Shown here piece by piece: positions 12,593 to 23,834 of a stretch of 60,000 nt of DNA. Position numbers and translations under genes: made by a program. The stretch is taken from assembly GCA_030704615.1 (NCBI GenBank), contig CM060731.1, forward strand, positions 23,066,001 through 23,126,000, read 5' to 3'. The notes below the pieces were generated by a model, which saw only the letters and a program-made list of their open reading frames with translations, had not been told where the DNA came from and did no database searches. The first letter of the stretch is position 1. Every line of letters begins with the position of its first letter. Source of the stretch: Takakia lepidozioides (lineage: Eukaryota > Streptophyta > Takakiopsida > Takakiales > Takakiaceae).

Positions 12593-14687
12593 TCACACTG
12601 AATCCAGCCAGGCATCAAAGTCGTCTGCTGGAAAGATGGAGACATTTTTCCCGGATTCCCCATACAGTGTATTGCTTTCTACAAGGATAGAAACATTTTT
12701 TCTGGAGTCCCCAAATGAGAGTTTACTATCTTCAGACTTCTCAGAGCTACCCTTTGACTCCCAAGTCTGAACTTTTACGGGATGTTGCTGCAAAAGCCCT
12801 TCAGATGAGGACTCCTGGAATCTCATGTCAGATTGAACAGGTTCACTGGTCCTAAGTGTTGATTCTCTTAGTACAGGCCTAGAAGGTACAGCCAAGTTAG
12901 GCTTAGGGACATCAAGCATATCTAGTAAGGCATCCAGCTCAGCCTCCGCTGTCTGTGCCTCAAACTTTGTCATCCCAGATTGGTGGGAAGAGCCTTCACC
13001 TGCATTCTTTGGCTCCTCCCATTCAGCTTGTGAAGGGAAAGCACTGCCATTTGGAGAAACCAAACTGTCTACTGCATGGAATGTACTACTGGGAAGCGAA
13101 GTCTGTTGGGCTGTCACAGCAAAAAAAATTTCAGCTTTTGGGTGTGCCCACCCACTAGACAAGGGTAAAGGAAGGATGTCTACTGTGGAAGGTGTGCAGG
13201 TAAGGGAAGCCTCTGGTATATTAACAGAAGGTTTTCTGGGAGCCACAAGAAGAGCTCCAGAATCTTCATCAACAGTGGCCTGTAGATCACTCTTGGAATT
13301 CTTTGTCCCATTCATGTCTCTTTCAACGATGTCCTGCAAAAGTATACTTCCAACTGAGTAACCAGACACAAGGTAAAAACAGGACCCTATGACTACATTG
13401 GGAAATACTGTTCCAATCTACTCCTCATCAAAAAGATAAAGCAGGAACATTCTGGGAAGAGACTGCTGCAGCATCCCAGGTGGTGGCTTCAAAGCAAAGC
13501 CCTCGTGGGCAGCCCTACTCTAAGCAAGTAGCAGCTCTCAACGCCACAGTAAAAAAAGCCAGCAGTCATCTCCGACACATGATTAGCTATTGGAATGGAA
13601 GGAAGAAAAGAGTCCACTATTCAACCAGACAAATGCAGGACAATGTACAAGCGGATCTTACCACTTGGGTGGCCAGCACCTCATCCTCAAGAAATAGCCT
13701 CTGCGAAAGCTTCAAATTGGCTAGGCTTTTACCCAACATTTTCAAATCCAGGGACAAAAGTGCTGCCTGCAGCAAAACCTATTAGTTTAGAAACCCAGCT
13801 ATCCCTGAAGTAACACCGTGTGCACTAATAGTGGGTTCTTTCTCCTAATCTCTTTGTCATTGTTCTCTCAGTATGACAGATGAGCACACAATTTGGATGT
13901 AAGGTACAATGCTCAACCACAAACGTTAACCACAACCAGAAACAAGGCAATGGAAGGTTTAGCAAATGAATTTGGGATAGGGGAGAGCCTCCAAAGAGAA
14001 CAAGGAACATGGCAGGAAGAACCATGCTAATGCTACAACAAGGCTGGAAGGTAGGGCACACCGCTTCACTAGCTGCTTGTCCCTTGATAGATTCTTCTAA
14101 GCCCATAGCATCCCAAACAAGAAAGTCAAGTCCATTCGCAGCCATTACAGACCCCAGACCGCCAAGTTCTGCACCCAACATTCAGAGAGTGTTTCCATTG
14201 TAAAATGCAATTGTGCTGGTGAACTGAGACTACAATCTACTGGACAAACATATCCGACGTTTGCTTACTTTCCAGACTTGTAAAAGCATGCTAGCACTTG
14301 CTTCATACAACCAGACAGTCGTGAAGGAGACATTCAAAATAACACAACTAATGGCAACTGACACAAAGGCAGAGAGCATAAGGAAACCCTGACTTCAATC
14401 ATCAAAGCGAAGGAATAGTTAGTAACCTGGCTTTTACCAGGTAAATCGTGATACAAAGGAATGACATCTTGAGTCAGAAGATTGTTGTAGTCAGCCCCCT
14501 TGCTCTTCACCCGGGCGTTGATCTCTTGCCCATGTTCCACATGAAAAGCAGCCTCCTCTGCATCACCGTCCGACAGAGGTAATTCTCCGTAGTAATCCCG
14601 ATTTGAGGGCAGGCGCTCCTCAGCAAACCCCGCTGAGTCACTAGCTTCTGCAGCCGCACCATCCTGGCTGCTAGACAGAAATCCCAT
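12593..14687 (-). CDS. ~400-aa acidic-tailed protein, possibly Aven-like
   Basis: Four minus-strand exons: 14438-14687, 14062-14168, 13662-13766 and 12593-13333. They join in frame to 400 aa. Exon 2 encodes LDFLVWDAMGLEESIKGQ. Exon 3 encodes an amphipathic helix (LSLDLKMLGKSLANLKLSQR). Exon 4 is long and Ser/Pro-rich and carries two short conserved-looking blocks, AELDALLDMLDVPKP and the C-terminus DDFDAWLDSV. A leucine-rich helix, an ELDxLLxxL block and a terminal WLDS motif are reminiscent of the cell-death regulator Aven (human C-terminus near EDWLDS). That link is a weak recollection and not a search result. The first codon was chosen because MGFLSSS leads into the spliced frame. An alternative exon 1 donor 11 bp further on (CAG|GTTACT) would break the frame. 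The gene is head-to-head with SF3a60, 866 bp apart. Confidence 0.7.
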
Positions 14688-15553
14688 CGTTACTTTGACA
14701 CATCCCTCTCTTCATTACAATCCAACAGCCAACGGAGTTGGTGAAATCCACGATCGATTTTCTCTATGATCCTCAAAGGGCTGCTGGACATAACTTCAAG
14801 AGCATTCCAAATTTATAACAGCATAACCTTATGACCTGACAGGCAAACCCGAATCTCCTTCATAAAATCGCATGCCCAACAAACCTAAGATCCATACGAC
14901 ATCCCTTCTCAGCAACAGTACAAGAAGCAACCTCGATGACAATCGATGATCCCAAATGGGTTCCAAGGGTTGGAAAACTACACGCTACCTGCGTGCGGTT
15001 GGAGGAGGGCGCTTGGTGTGAGAAAAGCGGGCCCGAGAACGCTGAGATGCTGCCCGCTTCGCCCGAGCCATGGCTTTGGCATTGCCAGCCCGATTTAGGA
15101 CTGCCTCCATCTCTCCACCTCTGTCAGTAGCAAACAGACTCTATGTATGAATCAAAAATCTGCCTTGCATTCCTTCAGAGAACCTTGCACAAGACCGCAC
15201 CCACATTCCGTCGCTGTGCTCCCCAAAACCCCCGAGCGTGAAACACCTTACCCACTAGATCATAACAGTAACAGCATATTCTTTAGAATATGCTCTCATG
15301 AGCTACCCCATCCGTCTGTTCTCGAGTGAGACAAAGGCACATCTCCATCCATTCACGTCCATCTGCCCCCCACTCGAAGGCCAGAAACGTGTTCCGTTCG
15401 TGCAAGGAGGCCGGCTTCGTGGTAGGTCTTAGCGTTCCCTCACTTGTGAGTGTTTTGTGAGTGTTTGAGAGCGAGAGAGAAAGAGACAGAGATTGAACAG
15501 GGAGGTGCTGTGGGAGCAGCTTGTAGTTGTACTTGTGCGGCAGGCAGGCAGCC
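14688..15553. promoter_or_regulatory. Shared divergent promoter region (Aven-like / SF3a60)
   Basis: These 866 bp separate two start codons pointing away from each other, so both promoters and both leaders must lie here. A GA-rich stretch (about 15468-15495) lies in the likely SF3a60 leader. No TATA box could be assigned. Small open frames here are not supported. Confidence 0.55.
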
Positions 15554-18500
15554 ATGAGCTCGACACTGTTGGAGCAGACGCGGTCAGCGCATGAGGAAAT
15601 GGAGAGGTTGGAGCGGTGCGTAGTGCAGGAGCTGCAGCGCGAAACTAAATCTCACAAGGAGCGCTTGCATCAGAACCACCGCGTTAACAACATGATCCAC
15701 GGGACTCTATCCTCGGCTGCCAAGCTCGTCAGTTTCCTTCCCTTTTTCCCGTTCACCATCGTCAACATTTCGTCTTGTTTTCTGTGTCCCATTTTCTTCT
15801 TCTGTCTGCAAGCGGTATATTCAAGTTGGATTTTTTTGTGTGGGAATTTATCATAGTGTTTCTCAATTAGCAGTGAATTGAGATTTATCTAGGGTTTTAC
15901 AAGCAAGATTTCAAGACCTGTCATGCACAACATCATGTACCTCGTGAAACCGGGGTACTGGTATGGCGAAGGAAGGAGTACCACGGCATTGTTTGCCAGA
16001 GAACTGTATTTTGTAATCCATGAATGTGGACTCCGTCATGTGCAGGTGGAAATATATGAAGACAAGGACAGTGCGCGAAGGGATGAAATCGCAGCTCTTG
16101 GACAGGGTGAAAGGCACATGTTCACTGCCTTCTATGACCGGTTAAAAGAGGTAGGTATTTTTTCTCCTCTCTGCCTGCTTCTCTTCTGTACATTTATGAT
16201 TCTCAAGGGTTCCTGGTTGGTGTGGCTCTCTTACCTGGAGTGAGTTGCCTGTTGGCTACGACAGTTAGCTGGGATTAAGTGCAGTGGGTGCAAGTGTTTG
16301 TGGCAATCCGGGGAGTGTGAAAATTATGTGGCGTCTGCCTGCAGATACGCGACTACCACCGGCGCCATATTAATGCCCGTACACTGGATGTTACTGATGA
16401 CCCTGAGGAGCTTCTCAAGGAAGAGCCTTACATTGAATTTAGTGGAGAGGTGCATCCCTCCTCCTCTCCTCTTTCTCTCTTTGTCCCCACATTTCTCTAT
16501 GTTATCCTCATTTAGTCTGCAGGATCATTTGTTAATGATAGTGCATTTCAAGTACCGTCTTGACATATTATGAGAATGCTTTACAAGTAGAGGCTAAAGA
16601 TCTCGTAGAGTGTACAAAGTGAATCATGTGCACGCATGGTACTTGAGAAGATGAAAACAGATGCCGCAGTCTGTCTTTAGGGAGATTGGCAAGCTATAGC
16701 TCTTCCTTTCTATTCAGCGTGACAGGATCATATTATTGAGCCCACCCCTTGAGTTTCTTTCTGACTATAGTGATATGTAGGGCCTACATAAGCATTCTTA
16801 GGTCTATTTTTGTGAAGATGGAAGCTACAGACTTTTCTTTCAGTGGGGAGCACTCTGAGAAGCTCATAAGCTAGGGTTGGGGGGTGTCCAGGAAGCGTAT
16901 GGGAGGTACCTGGACATGCATGAGTTGTACAATCGCTTTCTGAACTCGAAGTTTGGGCATCCCATGGAATATTCCGCCTTTCTTGAGGAGTTCTCTCAGA
17001 CACACAAAGTCACACGCAATCACAAGCTCTTAAAGTATGGGGGTAAAATTTCTGCTGTTTTTATGATTTTCTTGAGGACCAAGCTGTAGAATTACATTAT
17101 AGATTTGGGGTTTCTAGTTACATTTGTGCTGCTGGTGAGTTCCTGCTTCTATTATTTTAATGCAAAGTAGTTGCATGTGAGCAAGTGGGATTATTGGACA
17201 TGGGTGGGGTGCAGGCAATATCGGGAATATCTGGCGGCAATGATTGAATACTTGCTGTCCTTCTTCGAACGAACACAACCTCTACAGGATGTTGACAAGA
17301 TATTCACTAAGGTAGGGAATTCCTGTCTGCAGTGCTGATTCCTTGTGCAAGGGTCAATATTAGTTTTCAGTTTCTTGCAAACATGTGACTCATAATGGAT
17401 TGGTGTGCTTGCAGGTGGAGAAAGAGTTTGAGGAGCGGTGGGAGGCAGGAACAGTGCAAGGGTGGGAAGATAAGGGACTTGGAAATGGACAGTCAACTGT
17501 CATCACACAGGAAGCACTAGTGGACGTGGATGACTATGACACTGTTGATGAGCTGATTGATCTCGGCCCTGAGCGACTCAAAGAGGTTGGTCTTTTTCTA
17601 TTCAACCAACCCTTTTGTGAATGTGGTATACACAGGTTGTGGCGTGCCCTCATCCCAAACTCAACCATCTCATCCTCTCTTGGGATGTCCATACGTGTAA
17701 ATTTCAAGTCCGTCATCAGATTTTCCATCACAAGTCCTTGCAGCAGCATTCTTTCAGGAAGGAAAGGGGTTCTCGGATCACGAGCAATGACCTGGGGTAA
17801 GCTGTGAACAGGCACTCGCTGCATTGGGATTGAAAACAGGTGGTACAGTGCAACAACGTGCAGAAAGACTGCTCCTTACTAAGGTTGGTGTTAAATGCAA
17901 GCCCCTTTGTCCTATATTTAATGAACCCCAGTGGGCAGTAATTAGCATAGTTTGTGGAGGGAGGGGTCCGCATATTGTGTAGTTGCTGATAATGTTGACG
18001 TGTTGGTCTCATTTTGACAGCTCTGTTTGAGTTTAGCTATCAGTAGCATCTCTCTCTCTCAACCCCAGCATCTTTGTTTCTTGACACCCCATAAGGAATC
18101 CTTCTGATGGCCTAGGCATCCTGGCAATCAATCGTGTGGTTGCAGTCTTACGAACTTTAGTTGTGCAAGCTTTGTCATTCCAAGGAATGCTTGACAGCAA
18201 GATGTTTGTGGATTGAGTGCTTAGTGTGTGGGGTTGTTGCAGTGGACACCATTGGAAGAACTGGACCGCAAGCATTTTCCAAAGGGGTATCAGTTACCAA
18301 ACCAGAAGAAGTCAGATGCAGAGATTGCTCAGCAGGTGGCCACATCCAAGGATGTAGCGCTGGCAGAGGTCAAGATGCAGCGCCTCTGTGAACTCCTGCA
18401 AGAGGTATTCTGTCTTGTCTGGTGATCACTGTTTGAATGCAGATGTGAACTGCAGGCAGTCGTCTCAAAATGTGTTTAGTTGGACTGGTCGTCTCATGGC

Positions 18501-20181
18501 ACATGTTCTGGCAGGTGCTGAGCTCATCGGATAAACTCCTTGATTCTGGGTGCCACATATTTCTAAGACTTCATGCTTGTTCGGAAATGAGAGTCATGAT
18601 GATGTGCATCTGAGGGGTTGCATCGGTTGCAGGCTATTGAAGAAACGAAGGCTCACGTGGAGAAAAAGCAAGCTCTGACTTATGAAGAAATGGAAGCGGA
18701 GCGTGAGGAGGTACCCTTACTTTAGCTTGTACTCAAATACTAGGTGTCTTGTATCCTCTTCTCTTCTTGCCTCAAATCTCTCTCTCTGCAAGGCTGTCAC
18801 AGTTTCTGTAAGTGAATGCCAAGTTGACAGCAATCATCAGGGCTTCTTGGTGAAATAGACCCCGTTTTGACCATCTTACTATCTAGGAGATATAAGCTAC
18901 CAGGATTGCCACTGGGGTTGCTAAGCCATGGCCAACAAAGTCAATAGGTTAGTAACCCCCAAGGCTTTGGCAAGTGGACTCTAATCATTGTTCATCGCTC
19001 ATATGGATGACCACAACAGGCTTGGAGGTTGGATCTTCAGGCAATATGATAGCAATAATGTGGCTAGCCTCCATACTATTGGGACCAATCAGTCAATCTT
19101 TGTCTTGTAGGAACACGATAAGCTGATGTGGGTGGTTTTTGATACAGGAGGAAGTTGCTGCAGAGAGTGAGAGTGAGGACGAAGAGCAGGCCATCTATAA
19201 CCCTCTAAAGCTACCAATGGGGTGGGATGGCAAGCCCATCCCTTACTGGCTCTATAAACTTCATGGCCTTGGCCAGGTGCTTGTGCCCTGTCATTATCTC
19301 TTGTGCATAGTCATCATGCTTTTAAGCTTGACAGTTTTGCTATGGTTGCAAGCCACTGAACAGGACATAGTATCTAGAGCAGAGTTGGAACATGTTTGCA
19401 AAGGTGCAATATAGTTAGAAGTCTCATTAATTCAAGTACCTAAATGGTAGAGCCCATGGAAACCAGGTGTAGCCGACATGTTCTTTCTGCTGTCCTCCAG
19501 GACGTTGGTGTACGTGGAATCCACCCAAGCATTGGTGTGTCTGCACGAGTTTAGAAAGACTGCCTTAGAGAGCATTATATTGTGTGCGCCGACTAGCAAT
19601 AAAGTGCTGATTAATTGGTCAGTAACGGAATTTGGTGGCTGGAGGGCTTGCAGGAGTTCAAATGTGAGATATGTGGGAATTACAGCTATTGGGGTCGGAG
19701 GGCTTTTGAGCGACATTTCAAGGAGTGGCGGCATCAGCATGGCATGCGCTGTTTGGGCATTCCTAACACCAAGAATTTTCATGAGATTACATCCATCAAG
19801 GTAATCTCTGCTTTGGCTGCATCTCGTTTGTCTGCAATGTAGTGCTTGATTATACTGGTCATTAGTGCTATGTGAAAAATCATCATATGACCAGAAAAGA
19901 GTGAAATACTTTCCTTGCTTTTGGCACCAAAGCTTTGAACTTAGTCAGCGGAGGCTAACATCTGGCGGTTTAGTGAATCCAGCGCCTGTAGTTTGATGGC
20001 TTGTGGATCAATTGACATGGGTTGTGGGACACAGGATGCAAAAGCCTTGTGGGAGAGAATACAGGAAAGACAAGGTGTGAACAAGTGGCGTCCTGACTTG
20101 GAGGAAGAATATGAGGATCATGATGGGAATGTGTATAACAAAAAGACTTTTGCCGATTTGCAACGGCAAGGCCTAATATGA
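15554..20181 (+). CDS. SF3A3: Splicing factor 3A subunit 3 (SF3a60 / ATROPOS homologue)
   Basis: Twelve exons: 15554-15727, 16046-16150, 16345-16449, 16892-17034, 17215-17311, 17415-17585, 17812-17883, 18243-18404, 18633-18710, 19148-19276, 19654-19800 and 20035-20181. They join to 509 aa (human about 501, Arabidopsis about 504). SF3a60 is part of the U2 snRNP SF3a complex and acts in the nucleus in branch-site recognition. The N-terminus [20 protein letters not shown] is typical of plants. A SAP-like segment ([19 protein letters not shown]) lies at about 258-276. A matrin-type C2H2 zinc finger ([19 protein letters not shown]...HQHGMRCLG) lies at about 416-446. The end is [15 protein letters not shown]. 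Exon 10 carries an acidic run (ESESEDEE) before [20 protein letters not shown]. All junctions are GT-AG and no breaks were seen. Confidence 0.96.
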
Positions 20182-21030
20182 GTTTTGAGTTACTCTCTAT
20201 AGGATACCTTAGCTTCATAAATGGGTATCTGTTCTCCACCCATTTTTGTACTTTATCTGCATGGTGCATGATGTCATGGCATTTTGCATTTCAAATGTGC
20301 TGCATGTTTCCATGGCATCTCGGCGCAAGCACGGTTATGCAGCCAAAGTTTTGTTTAAGAAGTAGCCGAGGCACAGGTTGCACTTAAAGTCATTACATCT
20401 CATCAACCTCTTAAATCTAGCTTCGGCAGGTCCACCCTCCCCAGAACACCTTGCCAGATTATACCACAACCTCCTTCATGGAAAAGTTGTATTGAGTGAC
20501 CCAACAACTCCATGAAGTTGGTCATAAATTGATTGAGTGCAAGAAGATGGCTGAAAGACTGCTGAAAGTTGCAGTTAACTCTTTTATCTTGAATACAAGT
20601 GAGGGTTTCTTCTTGGTTCCGCATTACTGATTATCATTTGGTTTGTTAAGACGTTTTGAGTATGACATGGAATTGCAGCCATGATACTCTTCATGGTTGA
20701 GGTGGGCTGAGGGATCCATTTCTTTTGCCAGTTCTGAAAAGATGTGACACTGGAAGGCTGGCTTCAGTATTTTAGTGTCAAGCAAATCCGCAGCTGGCTC
20801 ATGTGTAGAGTACTTTGCAACACTTAATCGTTGTCAACCTTTCTGATTTTGATATAATTCTCAAATCCTCCAACTCTAGTAATCTAGTAATCTAGTAATC
20901 CAGGCTTGGAATCATAACCAGTAGTGCAGTGTCAGTGAGCTTGTATTTCTGCTTGGAAAGCTTGCTATGAGACAAGCCTGAGTCTTTCATGTCTTTCCCT
21001 CCCTTTTTCGTTTTCTTTCTCTCTCGGCTC
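20182..21030. other. SF3a60 3' flank, no gene
   Basis: No coding signal was found. A CTAGTAAT unit is repeated three times at about 20875-20900. DNA resembling transposable elements begins near 21.0 kb. Confidence 0.6.
20875..20900 (+). repeat. Short CTAGTAAT tandem repeat
   Basis: Three near-contiguous CTAGTAATC/T units in the SF3a60 3' flank. Confidence 0.8.
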
Positions 21031-21064
21031 TGTAAATTCACTGGACGTTCAAGAAACTTTATCT
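21031..21064 (+). repeat. Direct repeat, left copy (partner at 27203)
   Basis: About 33 bp beginning TGTAAATTCACTGGACGTT and ending AAGAAACTTTATC recur at 27203-27235 with one or two differences. The copies bracket the 6.1-kb transposon-rich block. Adjacent bases do not match, so this is either a short dispersed repeat or the scar of an insertion or duplication. Confidence 0.8.
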
Positions 21065-21149
21065 TCTCTCTCGTAACACCCTTTGCTATTGCGCTCGGTC
21101 TTTTGACCACATCTCCCAAGTGTGAATATCAGGGCATCATGACAGTCAG

Positions 21150-21306
21150 CCCTTCCGCTAAAACCTTCCGGTGTTGTGGAGCGCCAGGTGTGGGATCTTC
21201 CGCTTGTAGTACCACCTTCCGCTACAACCTTCCAGAACAGAGTGCCTATGAAGCGCCTCGTGTAAAACCTTCCGGTGCAGCAACACCTTCCGCAACAATG
21301 TTCCGT
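21150..21306 (+). repeat. Cluster of degenerate CTTCCG motifs
   Basis: CTTCCG, usually preceded by AC or AA, occurs at irregular 15-60 bp spacing about seven times (e.g. AAAACCTTCCGGTG twice, CACCTTCCGC twice). It may be a worn minisatellite. No function is implied. Confidence 0.55.
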
Positions 21307-21420
21307 TGCAGAGGCAAGCTTAGCGACATGTGGGCCAATCAGGCACCACATCGGAGTGCCCCCGACCACGGGCATTCACAGGCAGTCGATACTGCCCTCG
21401 GGCGGGTACCTCCCGTCCGT

Positions 21421-21457
21421 GAATGCCCCTGGCCAATGCCCTGGGCCAGGGGCATTC
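21421..21457. repeat. Perfect 14-bp inverted repeat (hairpin)
   Basis: GAATGCCCCTGGCC (21421-21434) and its exact reverse complement (21444-21457) are separated by 9 bp, giving a GC-rich stem. Two smaller palindromes lie just upstream (GGCAGTCGATACTGCC at about 21381-21396, and a GGTACC-centred one near 21405-21417). No T-rich tail follows it. Confidence 0.85.
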
Positions 21458-21569
21458 CTCCTCCGTAAGTCACGCTCGTCAGATTCGTCAGCGGCCCTCC
21501 CGCGCAATAGCGCTGGGACTCCAATATGGCCTCCTCGAAATATCAACGGTTGGTAGTGAGGAAGAAGAC

Positions 21570-22642
21570 ATGCCTATACATGACGTGTCTGAAAACTTGC
21601 GTCAAGCATTAGACTCATCTCCCCTTCTTCTTCATGCATTGAACTCTCAACATGCGAGTGCATCCTTGCGCCGCCACACCACGAGGAATTGGGACATTCA
21701 ACAGCTTCGGGAGCAGTTTGCTCTCATCCAAGCACATTCCCTATCCGAGGAGACACTGCAGCAATATGTTGCAGTTCGTGACAAGGACATGGAACACCTA
21801 CGAACTGAGATGAACCGCTTGTAGGCAGCTCTTATATTAGACTGCAATACCAAAGCAGATAGTCTACTGAAACACGTCATCACGACATCTCTCCAAACTT
21901 GAAGGTGAAGTGAGATCCCTAGCTAATAGAGGGGACCTCTCAGCTCACTTGGCTGCATTGGAAAAATCACTCAACACCTTGAAGATAGACATGGATAAGG
22001 CATTCCAATAAAAGCTTGGGCCTCTGGAACAAATCTTGCACAACCGTGCTTATGAGATGCCCATCCCGACGAATATCCATTAGCAGATGCTCACCCTCAT
22101 AAAATAGCTGAAAGCAGTTACTTCTTCTATGGCTAACGAGCTAAAGGATCGTAAGGCAGAGGCTTCTCCTCATGGGCAAATATTGTCAAAGGCCATACTA
22201 GAGTGACCAATACAAGTTGGAAAAAACAGTTTCAGCCACCTTACTTGAGGAGCAGCAATGGGCTTTCGAACATCTGTGTCATCGGTCAACTAGGTGCCCT
22301 TGCGGAGGAAGAACCTCTTGACGCGACCACCATCACCCTCATTCAACAAAACCTTGGGGAGCGAGTGGCATTGAACAAGCTTGACGCGCAGGAACTCTCG
22401 AACACAAAAATTTGTTCATAAGATTCAAAGATAAAGGTGCTCGGGATAGGGATTTTAGACAAAGGCCTCAATTGAGAGGACAGAGATCGTACCTCAATGA
22501 CGATCTGACGCCTATGCAATGCAATGCTATGCGGGCTCAACTCTCTAAAGTCAAGGAGGCTCGGGCACAAGGGAAATATGTTGTCTACAGAGATGGGAGG
22601 GTCATCATTCGACAGCAACCCCGCCGCTCTCCTAAATACTAA
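21570..22642 (+). pseudogene. LINE ORF1-like coiled-coil protein, broken
   Basis: The frame from 21570 encodes a helical, Gln/Glu/Leu-rich segment (WDIQQLREQFALIQ, LSEETLQQYVAVRDKDMEHL) and stops at 21822. Helical text continues in shifted frames (LEGEVRSLANRGDLSAHL, LAALEKSLNTLKIDMDKAF near 21.90-22.01 kb). The last part, 22412-22642, is basic (DRDFRQRPQLRGQRSYL, DGRVIIRQQPRRSPKY). The order coiled coil then basic tail suits a nucleic-acid-binding ORF1 or gag-like protein. The basic end recurs at 39680-39846. Confidence 0.55.
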
Positions 22643-22659
22643 ATAGGGATATGGGACCC

Positions 22660-22888
22660 ATGAGACCCCTTGGCACTCACATCTAAACATCGGCTCATTG
22701 AAGTGCAATGGCTCACTATGGAGCCATTCGCAAGGGCTCTTTCATATCCTCTCACATTGTGATGTCATTTTTCTCTCTGAAACACATGCATATGAAGGAA
22801 AATATCCTCCTTCTATTCTTGGATATAGTTATCAAATAGTGACTCGCCCACGCACAGGTCTCAAAAGTTCTGGTGGAGTGACTTGTTA
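22660..22888 (+). pseudogene. LINE ORF2 endonuclease, N-terminal fragment
   Basis: The frame contains HCDVIFLSETHAYEG, then GLKSSGGVTC. The pattern 'D-hydrophobic-hydrophobic-LSET' followed by a short SGGV block is typical of the apurinic-type endonuclease of non-LTR elements, the glutamate being a metal ligand. It ends abruptly with a stop at about 22887, and the catalytic His/Asp C-terminal half is absent. Confidence 0.6.
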
Positions 22889-22919
22889 GGCTTTTATCCT
22901 ACATTATATTTCTTTCCCT

Positions 22920-23118
22920 TACAGGATCCACTGATTGTGTTTTTTTGCCACAATCTTCTGTCTTTCTTCAACGCCACCTTCACATATATATTTGAAGACT
23001 TCTCCAAAGACTATGACCTGCAGGTCAACCATAGCAAAAGTAAGATCATGGTTTCCAATGCAGGCCATGTGGATCGCAAGTTCCATTATAATCAACATGT
23101 CATTGAGGGTGTCAGTTG
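22920..23118 (+). pseudogene. LINE reverse transcriptase fragment
   Basis: FNATFTYIFEDFSKDYDLQV followed by NHSKSKIMVSN matches the segment just after the catalytic FADD box in non-LTR reverse transcriptases, where 'L.VN..KSK.M.F' is conserved. The catalytic box itself is not present upstream. Confidence 0.6.
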
Positions 23119-23280
23119 TCAAATCCTATATTACATACATAGTTATGAAGGTGTAGTGTCATGAAGGTGTCCACCTTTCAGCTGGAAGGGAGTAGCCCTT
23201 GTGGTGAAGATACACCATAAGTTACGCTCCCTTCGGGAGGCGTCATACTTTTACATACATAGTTATATTCCACCCACCCA

Positions 23281-23684
23281 CCATTCTCGGGGTTAATACT
23301 CCTTATATATACTTCTGTAGGTGTCGGCGGGGGTCTCACAAACATCACATGTTTTTTTTGGTGAACCACCACGGTGTCTCTAGCTAGAATCCTTGTGATG
23401 AGTCGCGGTGAGTCATATCCCCCCCCCCCCCCCCCCAACTACGACCACCCCACTCGGAGCCCCAACCGCAACTCGGGTTGCGGGGTTCCACCTAGTGAGC
23501 GCGTCCGCTCTCTTGAGTGCCTTTGGCACTTAAGGGTCGTTTAGCCCTTTACTGCCACTGCTGCCTCCACCACAGGGGCAGCCCCTTTGTTGTCCCGACC
23601 CCCTCGCGACAACTGCTGCCCCCACCATAGGGACACTCAATCTTGTGTCCCCACCCCTTGCCCTCAAGGCAAAGGGCCGCAACA
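23281..23684 (-). repeat. Antisense LTR fragment related to the 41-48 kb chromovirus
   Basis: The reverse complement follows the first two-thirds of the LTRs at 41202 and 47422. From the right end it reads TGTTGCGGCCCTTTGCC (LTR: TGTCGCGGCCCTTTGCC), then the CACTCAAG...GGCGCTCACTAGGTGGA region. It reaches TACAGAAGTATATATA and CCCCGAGAA at the left end. The downstream third of the LTR is missing. It is much more diverged than the two LTRs are from each other, so it comes from an older family member. An 18-C run lies at 23419-23436. Confidence 0.85.
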
Positions 23685-23834
23685 CCTACGCCATCCGCCA
23701 ACCAAAAAATGGCCGCTTTTTGATACCGTTGTCACCCCAGCCGCCACTTATGGCTATGAATTCTAGACACATGGTGTCCCAGTTTCCTGGTAGGAGAAAA
23801 ATTAGTAGAGTTGTAGTCATCTTTCCTCCAAACA

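Noticed and set aside
12018-12596. 192-codon minus-strand open frame
   Set aside because: It starts inside the end of the 12593-14687 gene in another frame and has no domain; it is most likely 3' UTR.
23419-23436. 18-C run as a functional element
   Set aside because: It lies within the degraded antisense LTR; slippage in a C-rich stretch explains it.
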